From positions 806,001-870,000 of the forward strand of contig NZ_QWGB01000005.1 in NCBI RefSeq assembly GCF_003576345.1: a DNA stretch of 64,000 bases, read 5' to 3'. The position numbers and the translations under genes were made by a program. This document shows positions 29,978 through 39,996 of this stretch, in pieces. The notes under the pieces were generated by a model. It searched no databases. It saw only the letters and a list, made by a program, of their open reading frames with translations, and was not told where the DNA came from. Position 1 is the stretch's first letter. Every line of letters begins with the position of its first letter. The stretch comes from Henriciella barbarensis. GTDB lineage: Bacteria > Pseudomonadota > Alphaproteobacteria > Caulobacterales > Hyphomonadaceae.

Positions 29978-31096
29978 ATGTCCACGAAAGCTGACCAGAC
30001 GAGACGCCGTGTCCTCGATATGTTGCATGGCCGTGCGCGCAAGGTTGCCAAGGGCGAGTCCCTTGCCCCGCCCATCATAAATGCGGCGAAATACGCCCTG
30101 CCCGGTGCGCCAGACCACCCCTTTCCATATGGTCGGTTCGACAATCCGGGCTGGCAGGCGATCGAGGACGCGATCGGGGCGCTCGAAGATGCGCCGACGG
30201 TCTGCTTTCCAAGCGGCATGGCCGCCGTGACCGCTGGCCTGATGGCCCTCGCAGGCCCCGGCGCGCGCGTCCTTCTGCCGTCTGACGGCTATTACACCGT
30301 CCGTGTCCTCATCGAGGATTTCCTGCGCCAGCACGGCATAGAGCCGGTCCTCGTTCCAACGCGGCAGATGGACACCTACGATCTCTCAGGCTTTGACCTT
30401 GTGTGGCTGGAAACCCCGTCCAACCCGGGCCTCGACGTTTGCGATATCAAGGCGATCTGTGAGCGCGCGCATGCAGCCGACGCCAAAGTCTGCGTCGATA
30501 ACACCACAGCGACACCGCTCCTGCAGGACCCGCTCGCCCTTGGCGCAGATATGGTCGTCGCCTCGGACACCAAGGCGCTGGCCGGCCATTCCGATGTCCT
30601 CTTCGGTCATGTCGCCTCAAAGGATGAGAGCTTGATCGAGCGCGTGCGTCAGTGGCGCAAGCTCTCAGGCGCCACCCCCGGCCCTACCGAAGCCTATCTC
30701 GCCTATCGCGGCCTCATGACGCTGGAGCTTCGGCTGGAGCGGATGTGCGCCAACGCCGATGCCCTTGCCCGCCTCTTGCAAGGCCATGCCGCCGTGTCCG
30801 CAGTCCGCTTTCCGGGCCTCGAAGACGACCCCTCCCACGCCATTGCCTCAAGACAGATGGTCCGCCCCGGCTTCGTCCTCGGCGCGACCTTCGGTAGCGA
30901 GGACGCCGCCGAACGCTTCATCGATGACTGCCCGGCCATCTTCCACGCCACCAGCTTTGGCGGTATCCAGACCAGCGGAGAGCGCCGCGCCCGCTGGGGC
31001 GATGATGTCGCCCCCGGCTATGTCCGCCTCTCCGCAGGCTGTGAGCCGACCGACGCCCTGCTGGACGCCGTCAGCCAGACACTGGACACACTCTGA
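29978..31096 (+). CDS. Cys/Met metabolism PLP enzyme (cystathionine beta-lyase/gamma-synthase-like)
   Basis: A 372-residue PLP-dependent lyase/synthase fold protein: PYGRFDNPGWQAIEDAIG, ALEDAPTVCFPSGMAA, and the PLP lysine in ASDTKALAGHSDVLFG. It belongs to the MetB/MetC superfamily, most like MetC-type beta-lyases in its LETPSNPGLDVCD loop. The exact reaction is not certain. GGAG lies near the ATG at 29978, 21 codons inside a longer open frame. It overlaps tsaE by one base. Confidence 0.87.
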   Translation: MSTKADQTRRRVLDMLHGRARKVAKGESLAPPIINAAKYALPGAPDHPFPYGRFDNPGWQAIEDAIGALEDAPTVCFPSGMAAVTAGLMALAGPGARVLLPSDGYYTVRVLIEDFLRQHGIEPVLVPTRQMDTYDLSGFDLVWLETPSNPGLDVCDIKAICERAHAADAKVCVDNTTATPLLQDPLALGADMVVASDTKALAGHSDVLFGHVASKDESLIERVRQWRKLSGATPGPTEAYLAYRGLMTLELRLERMCANADALARLLQGHAAVSAVRFPGLEDDPSHAIASRQMVRPGFVLGATFGSEDAAERFIDDCPAIFHATSFGGIQTSGERRARWGDDVAPGYVRLSAGCEPTDALLDAVSQTLDTL

Positions 31097-31551
31097 TGGC
31101 GGACAGTCTCGAGCTTCACCTTGCCGATGAGACCGCGACCGCGCGCCTTGCCGCCCGCCTCGCCCCGCACCTGAAAGCAGGCGATGTCATCGCCCTTTAT
31201 GGCGGGCTTGGCGCAGGCAAGACGACCTTCTCCCGCGCGCTCATCTCAGCCCTTCGCGGCACCCCGACAGAAGTCCCCAGTCCGACCTATACGCTGGTCC
31301 AGACCTATGACGCGCATGGCCTCACCATCTATCATTTCGACCTCTACCGGATCGAAGACCCGGACGAGGTGACAGAGCTTGGCTGGGACGAAACCGCTGG
31401 CGGCCTCGCCCTCATCGAATGGCCGCTCAAGGCGGGCGAGCACCTCCCCGCCTGGAGGCTAGACCTCACCCTCGAACAAACCGCCGAAGGTCGCACAGCA
31501 AGGCTGGAACCGCATGGCGAAGACTGGCAGTCTCGACTCCATGGGATTTGA
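31096..31551 (+). CDS. tsaE: tRNA t6A biosynthesis ATPase TsaE
   Basis: A 151-residue protein with Walker A GGLGAGKTTFSRAL at residues 36-49, PSPTYTLVQTY, HFDLYRIEDP and LIEWPLKAGEHLP, all diagnostic for TsaE. It drives the TsaBD cycle that makes threonylcarbamoyladenosine at position 37 of ANN-decoding tRNAs. The start overlaps the preceding stop by one base and the stop lies inside amgK, so it is part of the amgK-murU-addBA operon. Confidence 0.95.
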   Translation: MADSLELHLADETATARLAARLAPHLKAGDVIALYGGLGAGKTTFSRALISALRGTPTEVPSPTYTLVQTYDAHGLTIYHFDLYRIEDPDEVTELGWDETAGGLALIEWPLKAGEHLPAWRLDLTLEQTAEGRTARLEPHGEDWQSRLHGI

Positions 31552-32638
31552 CGCAGACAGGCAGGCCGAGATCGAGGCCTTTCTCACGCGCGCCGGCTGG
31601 GCCGATGCGCGTCTCGACTGGCTGAATGCCGACGCCTCGACGCGCCGCTATGGCCGCCTGTCACGCACCGACGGAGAGGCCGCCCTCCTCATGGACGCCC
31701 CGCTGGTCGAGGATGATCCGTGCACGCCGGATATGAGCGACGAGGAACGCCTTGCAGGCGGCTGGAACAAGCAGTCTCGTCTCGCCGCCTCCCGCGTCGA
31801 AGCCTTCGCCGCCATCGGTGGCTGGCTGCGCATCAATGGCTTCAGCGCGCCGGAAGTCATCGCGGGCGACGCCGCCCTCGGCCTCGCCGTCATTGAGGAT
31901 TTCGGCAGCCAGAAAGAGTTTGCCCGCCTCATCGAGAAAGGCGCAGACGAGGTAGAGCTCTACACCGCCGCAGCAGGTGCGCTGGCAGACCTGCATGCCC
32001 TCGACATCCCGAAAGAGCTCACCGCGCTTGAGCGGACATGGCCGATCCTCGATTTCGACACGCTCGCCCTCAATGTGAATGCCAGCCTGTTTGCCAACTG
32101 GTACCCGAAATTCGACCCGCGCATGTCCCTCTCGGAGGCTGATCATGCCCGCTGGGAAAGCGAACTCGCCGCCCTGATTGACCGCGCACAGGCTTTCCCG
32201 CGAGAGCTCACCCTGCGCGACTATCACGCCGAAAACCTTATCTGGCTGCCCGAGCGGGGTGGCCGCGCCCGTGTCGGCCTCCTCGACTTTCAGGACGCCG
32301 TCGTCGGTTGGGACGCATGGGACATGGCCATGCTGGTCCAAGATGCCCGCCGCCCTGTCTCCCCCGCCGCCCAATCGGCCGCCATCCGCACCTATCTCGA
32401 CAGAACCGGCAAGGCAGAAGCCGACTTCCTCGAACGCCTCGCCATTATCGGCACGCTCAATGCCCTCCGCATCGTCGGCATTTTCGCCCGCCTGATCGAG
32501 CGTGACGGCAAGGCCCGCTACAAGCTCTTCCTGCCGCGCCAGAAGCAGCTTCTGGCCCGCAACCTCGAACACCCCGCCGCCGCCGGCATGGCCGCCTTCG
32601 TCGCCGATACCGCCCCCTTCATCTTTGAGGAGGCCTGA
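31541..32638 (+). CDS. amgK: N-acetylmuramate/N-acetylglucosamine kinase AmgK
   Basis: A 365-residue aminoglycoside-phosphotransferase-like kinase: WLNADASTRRYGRL near the start, the catalytic loop LTLRDYHAENLIWLPE and the metal motif LLDFQDAVVG. AmgK phosphorylates MurNAc at C1; MurU then makes UDP-MurNAc, bypassing MurA and giving some natural tolerance of fosfomycin. It overlaps tsaE by 11 bases and murU by one. A start at 31514 with AAGG ten bases upstream is also possible and would give 374 residues. Confidence 0.9.
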   Translation: MGFDADRQAEIEAFLTRAGWADARLDWLNADASTRRYGRLSRTDGEAALLMDAPLVEDDPCTPDMSDEERLAGGWNKQSRLAASRVEAFAAIGGWLRINGFSAPEVIAGDAALGLAVIEDFGSQKEFARLIEKGADEVELYTAAAGALADLHALDIPKELTALERTWPILDFDTLALNVNASLFANWYPKFDPRMSLSEADHARWESELAALIDRAQAFPRELTLRDYHAENLIWLPERGGRARVGLLDFQDAVVGWDAWDMAMLVQDARRPVSPAAQSAAIRTYLDRTGKAEADFLERLAIIGTLNALRIVGIFARLIERDGKARYKLFLPRQKQLLARNLEHPAAAGMAAFVADTAPFIFEEA

Positions 32639-33360
32639 TGGCCACCATCCCCCACACCGCCATGATCCTCGCCGCAGGCCTTGGCACGCGTATGCGCCCG
32701 CTGACCAACGAGACAGCCAAACCGCTGATCGAGGTCGCCGGCAAACGGCTCATGGACCGCCAGATCGATCCGCTGGTTGAGGCAGGCGTGAAGCGCCTCG
32801 TCGTGAACACGCACTGGTGCGCCGATCAGGTGGAGGCCCATGCGCGCGGCATTGGCGGGGTCGAGGTGGTCTTCTCCGACGAGCGCGAGGAAGTTCTGGA
32901 AACCGGCGGCGCCATCTCGAAAGCCGCCAGCCTGCTCGGCGAAGACCCGATCTTCGTCGTCAACACCGACGCCTTCTGGGCGCCGGGCGATAGCGCGCCG
33001 CTCAAGGCGCTGGCTGACGCCTATGACCCAGCAAAAGCCGATGAAATCCTGCTGCTTGCTGACCGCGAACGCTGCCTCGGCTTTTCCGGCAAGGGGGACT
33101 TCCACCTTTCCGATGACGGGCTGATCACACATCGCGGCGATGACCCTTCCGCCGCCTGGGCCTATGCGGGCCTGCGCATCGCAAAGCCCGCCCTCTATGC
33201 CGAATACCCGGCAGAGCCTTTCTCCGCCTTCCGCGTCTGGTCAGGCCTGCTTGAGAAAAAGCGCATGCAGGGCCTGCCGCTCGACCGGTTCTGGCTCCAT
33301 GTCGGCGATCCGAAATCCCTCAGGGATGCCGAAATGTGGCTAAGGTGTTTTGGCGCATGA
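32638..33360 (+). CDS. murU: N-acetylmuramate-1-phosphate uridylyltransferase MurU
   Basis: A 240-residue nucleotidyltransferase with the signature LAAGLGTRMRPLTNETAKPLIEV (residues 11 on), NTDAFW and FSAFRVWSGL. It joins UMP to MurNAc-1-phosphate in the peptidoglycan recycling shunt with AmgK. The ATG shares one base with the amgK stop, and the addB start shares four bases with its stop. Confidence 0.92.
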   Translation: MATIPHTAMILAAGLGTRMRPLTNETAKPLIEVAGKRLMDRQIDPLVEAGVKRLVVNTHWCADQVEAHARGIGGVEVVFSDEREEVLETGGAISKAASLLGEDPIFVVNTDAFWAPGDSAPLKALADAYDPAKADEILLLADRERCLGFSGKGDFHLSDDGLITHRGDDPSAAWAYAGLRIAKPALYAEYPAEPFSAFRVWSGLLEKKRMQGLPLDRFWLHVGDPKSLRDAEMWLRCFGA

Positions 33361-36300
33361 GCGGGCCCGGCCTGTTTGCTCCCGGCGCGCCGCGACTTCG
33401 AACCATCCCGCCCGGCGCAAACTTCCTGAATGAGCTTGCGCGCGCCCTCGTCGAGGAAAAGGACGCCGCTGCCCATCCGGACGCGCTGGCCGATGATCTG
33501 ATCTATGTGCCGAACCGGCGTTCGGCCCGCGCGCTTGCGCTTGCCATCTACCGCGCGGCAGGCGTCAAGACACTGCTCATGCCGGAGATCCGCCCGCTCG
33601 GTGATCTAGAGAATGATGAGCCTCCTCCCGGCGTTGAATCCGCCCTTGCCGACCTGCCGCCTGCCCTGTCCGGCGCAGAACGCCTCGGCCAGCTCTCGCG
33701 GCTCGTCTCTGCATACTACGAAAGACAGGGCACGCCCGTCCCGCCCGCGTCCGCGCTCGCGGCCGCTGGTGAACTTGCGCGTCTGCTCGATCAGGCCGCA
33801 CTCAGTGGCGGCATCGACTGGGATCGCCTCGATACGCTGGTGGAGGAACGCCAGCTGGCCATTCACTGGCAGCAATCGGTCGAATTCCTGAAGATCATCA
33901 CGCAGGCCTGGCCCGCCAGCCTCGAAGACCAGCAACGTATGGACCCCTATGCGCGCCGCCTTGCCGCAGCAGAGGCGACCGCGGCAAGTTGGAAGGACCG
34001 CCCTCCCAAAGGTGATGTCATTATCGCGGGCTCAACGGGTGCGGACCCATCCGCCTTTGCGCTGATGACCGCTGCCCTCCACCTGCCACGTGCCCTGATC
34101 GTTCTGCCGGGTCTCGACCGTGACCTCACGCGCGCCTCCATGGATCAGATCGCTGAGACACCCAGCCACCCGCAGGCCGCCCTCGCCCGGACGCTCGACC
34201 GGCTGGACTACCTGCCAGACGAAGTCGCCCCGTGGCCGGGCCTCGCAGACACGGCTGAAGCACGCGCGCGACGCGCCCTCATTCACGAAGCGCTCGCCCC
34301 GGCCAGCGAAACCGCAGGCTGGCTGACCCGGCTGGATGAACTCGCGGGCGCCCGCTCCCGCGCAGACTTTGCGCGCGACGGCTTTTCCGGTCTCACCCTG
34401 CTCGAGGCCGCCGACGATCAGGATGAAGCCTGGTGCGCCGCGCTCCTCCTGCGCGAGACACTGGAGCGCGAAGGCGAAACTGCCGCGCTCGTGACACCCG
34501 ATGCGGGTCTTTCCCGGCGCGTGTCCTCACTCATGCAGCATTGGGGTGTTGATCTTGCGCCTTCCGGCGGCACCCCACTCCTGCAGACCCGGTCTGGCAG
34601 CCTCGCTGCCCTCACCATGGACTGGGCGAGCGACCCGACCCACCCGGCGCTGATGCTGGCCGTGCTGAAACACCGGCAGGTCACCCCAACCGAAGATCTC
34701 GATACGCTGGAACGCCATGTCCTGCGCGGCCCGCGCCGCTGGGAAGATTTTGAAGGCCTTGAAGCTCATATCGATCGGCTCGACCGCGAAGCGCGCCATC
34801 AGGCAGAGCTGCGCGGACGCCCAGAACCCCGCTTCGCCGCCCCGTCTCAGCGCATCGTCGCTGACCTCCAGCACAGACTTGCCAACGCAGGGCTCGGCCC
34901 GGATGGCGAGGCGATTTCCGGCCGCCGCTTTCTCGAAGCCGTTAGCGATCTCATGGCCGACCTTGGTGATGCGCCGCTGCCATGGGCGGGCGAAGATGGG
35001 GCGGCGCTCTCCACCGCGATGCGCGATTTCGCTGACATCTGCGATAGCCTTGAGCCTGCCGCCGCCGAAATCTGGGCCGAGCTTTTCAAATCCTACTGCC
35101 AGACGATCAGCGTCCGCGACGCAGGCGGCGATCATCCACGGCTAGCCATCTGGGGCCCACTCGAAGCACGTCTCCAGAGTGCCGACCGGCTCATCCTTGC
35201 TGGTCTCAATGAGGATGTCTGGCCAAAGCAGCCGCCGCCAGACGCTTTCCTGCCCCGCAACTTCCGCAAGAAGCTCGGTCTCGCAGACCCGGATGAACGC
35301 ATCGGCCTCTCGGCGCATGACTTCGCGCAGATGGCTGCGGCCCCGAATGTCACGCTGATCAGCGCCCGGCGCCGCGATGACGCGCCCGCCGTCGCGTCGC
35401 GCTGGATCTGGCGGCTGACCACGCTTGCGCGCGGCGCCCTCGGTGAGGAGGAGGCCGCCCGCGTGCTTGAGCCATCCACAGAGGACGACCCGCGCACCTG
35501 GCTCACCTCATTGCGCGAAGCGCCTGCCCTGCCGGAGGGCTACACGTCCGAACCCCGCCCCACACCGGCGCTTGAGGCGAGGTCCAAAAAACTCTCGGTC
35601 ACCCGGATCGAAGACCTCATCCGCGACCCCTACAAGATCTACGCCCAGCAGGTACTTGGTCTTTATCCGCTCGATCCCCTCGACATGGCCGTCGATGCCC
35701 GTCCACGCGGGACTGCCATTCACGCCGCCCTAGAAAAATTCGAGGAAGACGGCGTCGAGAAATCAACCGACAGCCTCGTCGCCCTCATCGAAGACGAGTT
35801 GCGCAGCGCAGGCGAGCTTGAGGAGATCATTCTCGGCGGTGTGTCCGTCCGCAGGAAAGTCGCCGCAGAATATCTGGGTTGGCGCGCAGGCCGCCTTCAC
35901 CTCATCGCCGGGCACGTCCACACTGAAATCTCCGGCCAGACAGACCTCACCGCCCCTGCCATGCCCGAAGGCCGCTTCACTGTCACCGCCAATGCTGACC
36001 GGGTAGAGCGGCATCAGGACGGTTCCATCGCCATCCTCGATTTCAAGACAGGCGATCCGCCTTCTGAAAAGCAGGTCCGCGCGGGCCTCAATCCGCAAAT
36101 GCCGCTCTCGGCCATCATCGCGCTCGGCGATGGGTTCGAAGTGAAGGATGACATCAAGCTTCGCAGCGATAGCGTCTCCGCGCTGACCTATGTCCGCTTC
36201 GGGTCGAAGTTTGCCGTCCGCAATATCGGAGATGGTACGGGACGTTCTATGCCCGAAAAACCCCTTGAAGAGATCATAGAAGAAACCCGCGCAGGCGTGA

Positions 36301-36437
36301 CCCAGCTCATCGCGCGCTTCGCTGACCCGTCTCACCCCTATGTCAGCATGCCGCGTCCTATCTGGGCGACTTACGGTTCTGACTATGCGCGCCTTGCCCG
36401 CCGCGATGAATGGATTTCGGAGAGCGGCGATGACTAA
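33357..36437 (+). CDS. addB: Double-strand break repair protein AddB
   Basis: A 1026-residue AddB of the alphaproteobacterial kind. The C-terminal nuclease domain shows TANADRVERHQDG and ILDFKTGDPPSEKQ, the PD-(D/E)XK core. The N-terminal helicase-like half (GDVIIAGSTGADPSAFALM) lacks a standard Walker A, as in other alphaproteobacteria. With AddA it degrades broken ends to Chi-like sites and loads RecA. The ATGA overlap with murU and an eight-base overlap with addA couple the three genes. The ATG at 33357 is chosen over one at 33336 because of that overlap. Confidence 0.93.
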   Translation: MSGPGLFAPGAPRLRTIPPGANFLNELARALVEEKDAAAHPDALADDLIYVPNRRSARALALAIYRAAGVKTLLMPEIRPLGDLENDEPPPGVESALADLPPALSGAERLGQLSRLVSAYYERQGTPVPPASALAAAGELARLLDQAALSGGIDWDRLDTLVEERQLAIHWQQSVEFLKIITQAWPASLEDQQRMDPYARRLAAAEATAASWKDRPPKGDVIIAGSTGADPSAFALMTAALHLPRALIVLPGLDRDLTRASMDQIAETPSHPQAALARTLDRLDYLPDEVAPWPGLADTAEARARRALIHEALAPASETAGWLTRLDELAGARSRADFARDGFSGLTLLEAADDQDEAWCAALLLRETLEREGETAALVTPDAGLSRRVSSLMQHWGVDLAPSGGTPLLQTRSGSLAALTMDWASDPTHPALMLAVLKHRQVTPTEDLDTLERHVLRGPRRWEDFEGLEAHIDRLDREARHQAELRGRPEPRFAAPSQRIVADLQHRLANAGLGPDGEAISGRRFLEAVSDLMADLGDAPLPWAGEDGAALSTAMRDFADICDSLEPAAAEIWAELFKSYCQTISVRDAGGDHPRLAIWGPLEARLQSADRLILAGLNEDVWPKQPPPDAFLPRNFRKKLGLADPDERIGLSAHDFAQMAAAPNVTLISARRRDDAPAVASRWIWRLTTLARGALGEEEAARVLEPSTEDDPRTWLTSLREAPALPEGYTSEPRPTPALEARSKKLSVTRIEDLIRDPYKIYAQQVLGLYPLDPLDMAVDARPRGTAIHAALEKFEEDGVEKSTDSLVALIEDELRSAGELEEIILGGVSVRRKVAAEYLGWRAGRLHLIAGHVHTEISGQTDLTAPAMPEGRFTVTANADRVERHQDGSIAILDFKTGDPPSEKQVRAGLNPQMPLSAIIALGDGFEVKDDIKLRSDSVSALTYVRFGSKFAVRNIGDGTGRSMPEKPLEEIIEETRAGVTQLIARFADPSHPYVSMPRPIWATYGSDYARLARRDEWISESGDD

Positions 36438-39400
36438 TGTGGTTGATTTCCCGCCGCCGGCCTATGCCCGCGCCCAGAAGGCCCAGGCCGATGCCGCCCT
36501 GCCTGATCGCTCCGCCTGGGTGGAGGCGCATGCAGGCTCTGGCAAGACGAAAGTCCTGATCGACCGCGTCGCCCGCTTGCTGCTTCGCCGCGATGGAGGA
36601 CGTCCCGGCGCGCCGCCAGACACCATCCTCTGCGTCACCTACACAAAGGCCGCCGCGAACGAGATGCTCGGCCGCCTCTTCCGCACCCTCGGCAGCTGGT
36701 CCGTCGCAGATGATGCAACCTTGCGCGACAAGCTTGCCGAGCTCGAACACCGTCCAGCTGACACCTACGAGGCCAGCGATCTCGACGCCGCCCGCGCCCT
36801 GTTCGCGCAGGCCCTCGAAACACCGGGCGGCCTCCGTATCGAGACCATCCACGCCTTCTGCGCGCGTATCCTGCGCCGGTTTCCACTTGAGGCGCGCGTC
36901 TCGCCAGGCTTCACCGAGATCGAAGACCGCGAGGCCGATGAGCTCTGGACCGACGCGCTGCGTGAGCAGATCCTCCACGCCGCCGAAACCAATCCGGACG
37001 CCCTCGCCGCCCTCTCCGAAGCAGGCGGCGGCCTCGGCGCATCCGTCATTCTCTCAGCGCTGCGCAGCGTCGCCACTGACCTGACCGGCCGCGACCCCGA
37101 AGCGCTGAGAGCCGACGTCAAAGCGGCCCTCAACGCGCCGGATGAAAGCACCGCTGAGCTCGTCGAGAACGCGATGGGCTGCGACCTCCCCCGCGCCGAC
37201 ATCCAGTCGCTCATTTCTATCCTCTCCGGCGAAACCAGTCTGAAGAAGACCGACGCCGACCTGATGGAGAAGCTGGTCGACTGTCTCTCCGATCGCTCGC
37301 CCGAAGACCGGTTCGAGACCTATTGCAGCCTCTTCCTGACCCAATCTGGCGACTGGAAGAAGTCCAACCCCTACACCAAGGCCATCGGCGACCTCTGCGC
37401 CGAAGCCGCCGCCCTCTACCAGATGAAGGACGGCGACGGTAGCGAGGCCTTCCGCATCCGCAATCTGATGGAACGGCTGAAAGCCCGCCGCGCCTATGAG
37501 ACGACCGCCGCGCTGATCGATATCGGCCTGCCTGTCCTCTCCGGCTACGCGGCTGGAAAACGCGCCCGCGCCGCCCTTGACTTCGATGACCTGATCGAGC
37601 GTACCAAACGCCTCCTCACCGCGCCCGGCATCGCCGAATGGGTGCTCTACAAGCTCGATGGCGGGCTCAACCACATCCTCCTCGATGAGGCGCAGGACAC
37701 CAGCCCCAGCCAGTGGGTGCTGATCAATGCGCTGGTAACAGAGTTTCGCGCCGGCATGGGCGCAGAGCGCGCCGTCGATCCGCGCACCCAGTTCACCGTC
37801 GGCGACAAGAAACAGTCCATCTACTCCTTTCAGGGCGCAGACCCTGAACGCTTCCTGCAGGAGAAACAGGCCTTCATCGCCGCCGAACAATCCCGCCACG
37901 GACAGGCCAACCTGCCGGACATGACCATGTCTTTCCGCTCGACGCCCGAAGTGCTCGGCTTCGTCGACGCGGTGTTCAATCAGGACAGTTTTGCAGGCGA
38001 CCCCTTCTCCGACATGCCGCCCGATGAGGCCGACACGCTCGCCCATGTTGCCAAGCGCAGCAATGAGGCCGGCCGCGTCGATCTCTGGCCCATCACGCCG
38101 CACACCGAGGAAGAAGAAGGCGACCCGTGGGACGCCCCGCTCGACCATATCAGCGAGAGCTCGCCCAAGAACAAACTCGCCAAAGAGGTCGCTGCCGAGA
38201 TCCGCCGCATGGTCGATGCGGGCGAGCCTGTCTGGCGCAAAGGCGAGCCGCAAGGCGCACGTCCCGAAGACTTTCTCATCCTGGTGCGCAAACGCGGCGC
38301 GCTGTTCAACGCGCTGATCCGTGCCCTCAAGGATGAGCACCTCCCCGTGGCAGGTGCAGACCGTCTCGTCCTGCTCGACCATATCGGCGTGCAGGACTGC
38401 CTGAACCTCATCCGCTTTGCGCTCTTCCCGTCCGATGACCTCACCCTCGCAGAAATCCTGCGCGGGCCCTTCTGCGGCCTCATCGATGACGACCACCATC
38501 TCTTCCCGCTCGCCTATGAGCGCAGGAATGAGAGCCTGTGGGCCCGGCTACAGGCCGCGACCGACCCCGTCTTCGCGCCAGCCCGCGCCTTCTGCGAGGA
38601 CCTCCTCGCCCACCGCGACCTGCCCGCTTTCGACTTCCTCTCCCGCGCCCTGACGAGGCGCCGCGAGGATGGCCTCTCAGGCTGGGACCGCCTCATCCAG
38701 CGCCTCGGAGAGCCTGCCCGCGACCCGGTCAGCGCCCTCATCGACCGCGCGCTCGGCTATGATATGGGCGAAGCGGCCAGCCTCCAGCTTTTCCTCGCCG
38801 AGATCGAGAGCGACACCAGCCAGCTTAAACGTGACCTTGCCGAGGCCAATGGCGAAATCCGCGTGATGACCGTCCACGGCGCCAAGGGCCTGCAGGCCCC
38901 CATCGTCATCCTGCCGGACACGACCAGCGCAGAAAAAGCCGACACGAACGGGCTTTTCATGCTGGAGGGCGGCATTCCGGTCTATTCCAAGCGGGCTGCC
39001 GAAGACCCGCCCGTCATCGCCGCCCGCCGCCTCGCCCGCAAGACAGCGCAGGCCCGCGAGTCCCGCCGTCTCCTCTATGTCGCCCTGACGCGCGCAGAGG
39101 ACAGGCTCATCATTGCGGGCGCCCACCATGGCGCGAAGTCCGGTGCAGGCTACACCGACACCTCCTGGTACGCGCTCTGCCGACAAGGCATGCTCTCGCT
39201 TACCGGCGGCGACGGCGCAGACGCCGATGAAACCCTCACCTATGGCGAGGTGCAGCCCGCCGTGACGCCAGATAGCGGCGCCAGCGCAGCCCTGCCTGCC
39301 GCCCCCGCCTGGACGAAACAACAAGCCCCCGGCACTGGCCCCACCACCCGCATCCGCGCGCCAAGCCGGCTGCTCACGGATACAGCGCCCGTCTCGAAAC

Positions 39401-39942
39401 CTTTCGGTCCGGCCCGCGCCGCTGCCCTGAAACGCGGCAAGCTCATCCACACCCTGCTGCAATACCTGCCAGAGCTCACCCCGGACGCCCGCGAAGCCGC
39501 CGCCCGCACCTGGCTCGACCGTCACGCCGAGCTGGACGACACCGCCCGCGCCGAAATTCTCGCGGTCACGCTCCGCACTCTCAAAGATGACAGTTTCACC
39601 CACGTCTTCGCCCCCGGCGGACGCTCCGAAGCCGCCATTGTCGGCGAAATCGACGCCGCCTCCGGCGCAACGATCATCAATGGCCGGGTCGACCGCCTCG
39701 TCGTCAGCGACACAGAAGTCCTCATCATCGATTACAAGACAGACCGCCCCGCCCCGGCGCGCGTGGAGGATGTCGATGCGTCCTACATCGCCCAGATGGC
39801 GGCCTATACGCACATCCTGTCAGAGACCTGGCCAAGGCGCACCGTGCGCGCGGGCCTCCTCTATACAGACGGCCCTGTCCTCTTCGAACTTCCCGCCACC
39901 TTATTGCAGAACTCATTGGAGCGTTTAGCTGGCCGCCTTTGA
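36430..39942 (+). CDS. addA: Double-strand break repair helicase-nuclease AddA
   Basis: A 1170-residue UvrD/Rep-type helicase with Walker A EAHAGSGKTKVLIDR at about residues 37-51, DEAQDTSPSQW, GDKKQSIYSFQGADP, MTVHGAKGLQAPIV and the C-terminal nuclease core VDRLVVSD...IIDYKTDRPAP. It is the motor and one of the two nucleases of AddAB. The start at 36430 overlaps the addB stop. Loss of this gene would sensitise the cell to breaks; together with mmcB at 8349 the window has two repair loci. Confidence 0.95.
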   Translation: MTNVVDFPPPAYARAQKAQADAALPDRSAWVEAHAGSGKTKVLIDRVARLLLRRDGGRPGAPPDTILCVTYTKAAANEMLGRLFRTLGSWSVADDATLRDKLAELEHRPADTYEASDLDAARALFAQALETPGGLRIETIHAFCARILRRFPLEARVSPGFTEIEDREADELWTDALREQILHAAETNPDALAALSEAGGGLGASVILSALRSVATDLTGRDPEALRADVKAALNAPDESTAELVENAMGCDLPRADIQSLISILSGETSLKKTDADLMEKLVDCLSDRSPEDRFETYCSLFLTQSGDWKKSNPYTKAIGDLCAEAAALYQMKDGDGSEAFRIRNLMERLKARRAYETTAALIDIGLPVLSGYAAGKRARAALDFDDLIERTKRLLTAPGIAEWVLYKLDGGLNHILLDEAQDTSPSQWVLINALVTEFRAGMGAERAVDPRTQFTVGDKKQSIYSFQGADPERFLQEKQAFIAAEQSRHGQANLPDMTMSFRSTPEVLGFVDAVFNQDSFAGDPFSDMPPDEADTLAHVAKRSNEAGRVDLWPITPHTEEEEGDPWDAPLDHISESSPKNKLAKEVAAEIRRMVDAGEPVWRKGEPQGARPEDFLILVRKRGALFNALIRALKDEHLPVAGADRLVLLDHIGVQDCLNLIRFALFPSDDLTLAEILRGPFCGLIDDDHHLFPLAYERRNESLWARLQAATDPVFAPARAFCEDLLAHRDLPAFDFLSRALTRRREDGLSGWDRLIQRLGEPARDPVSALIDRALGYDMGEAASLQLFLAEIESDTSQLKRDLAEANGEIRVMTVHGAKGLQAPIVILPDTTSAEKADTNGLFMLEGGIPVYSKRAAEDPPVIAARRLARKTAQARESRRLLYVALTRAEDRLIIAGAHHGAKSGAGYTDTSWYALCRQGMLSLTGGDGADADETLTYGEVQPAVTPDSGASAALPAAPAWTKQQAPGTGPTTRIRAPSRLLTDTAPVSKPFGPARAAALKRGKLIHTLLQYLPELTPDAREAAARTWLDRHAELDDTARAEILAVTLRTLKDDSFTHVFAPGGRSEAAIVGEIDAASGATIINGRVDRLVVSDTEVLIIDYKTDRPAPARVEDVDASYIAQMAAYTHILSETWPRRTVRAGLLYTDGPVLFELPATLLQNSLERLAGRL

Positions 39943-39996
39943 AGAATCCGTACAATTCCTATCTATAAGAGCAGACAACGAGCAAAGGAGGCAGAA

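Noticed and set aside
33336-33356. Upstream start of addB
   Set aside because: The ATG at 33357 forms the usual ATGA overlap with murU.
37054-38499. Long open frame antisense to addA (481 codons)
   Set aside because: Shadow of addA codon bias; the addA helicase motifs lie on the other strand in this interval.
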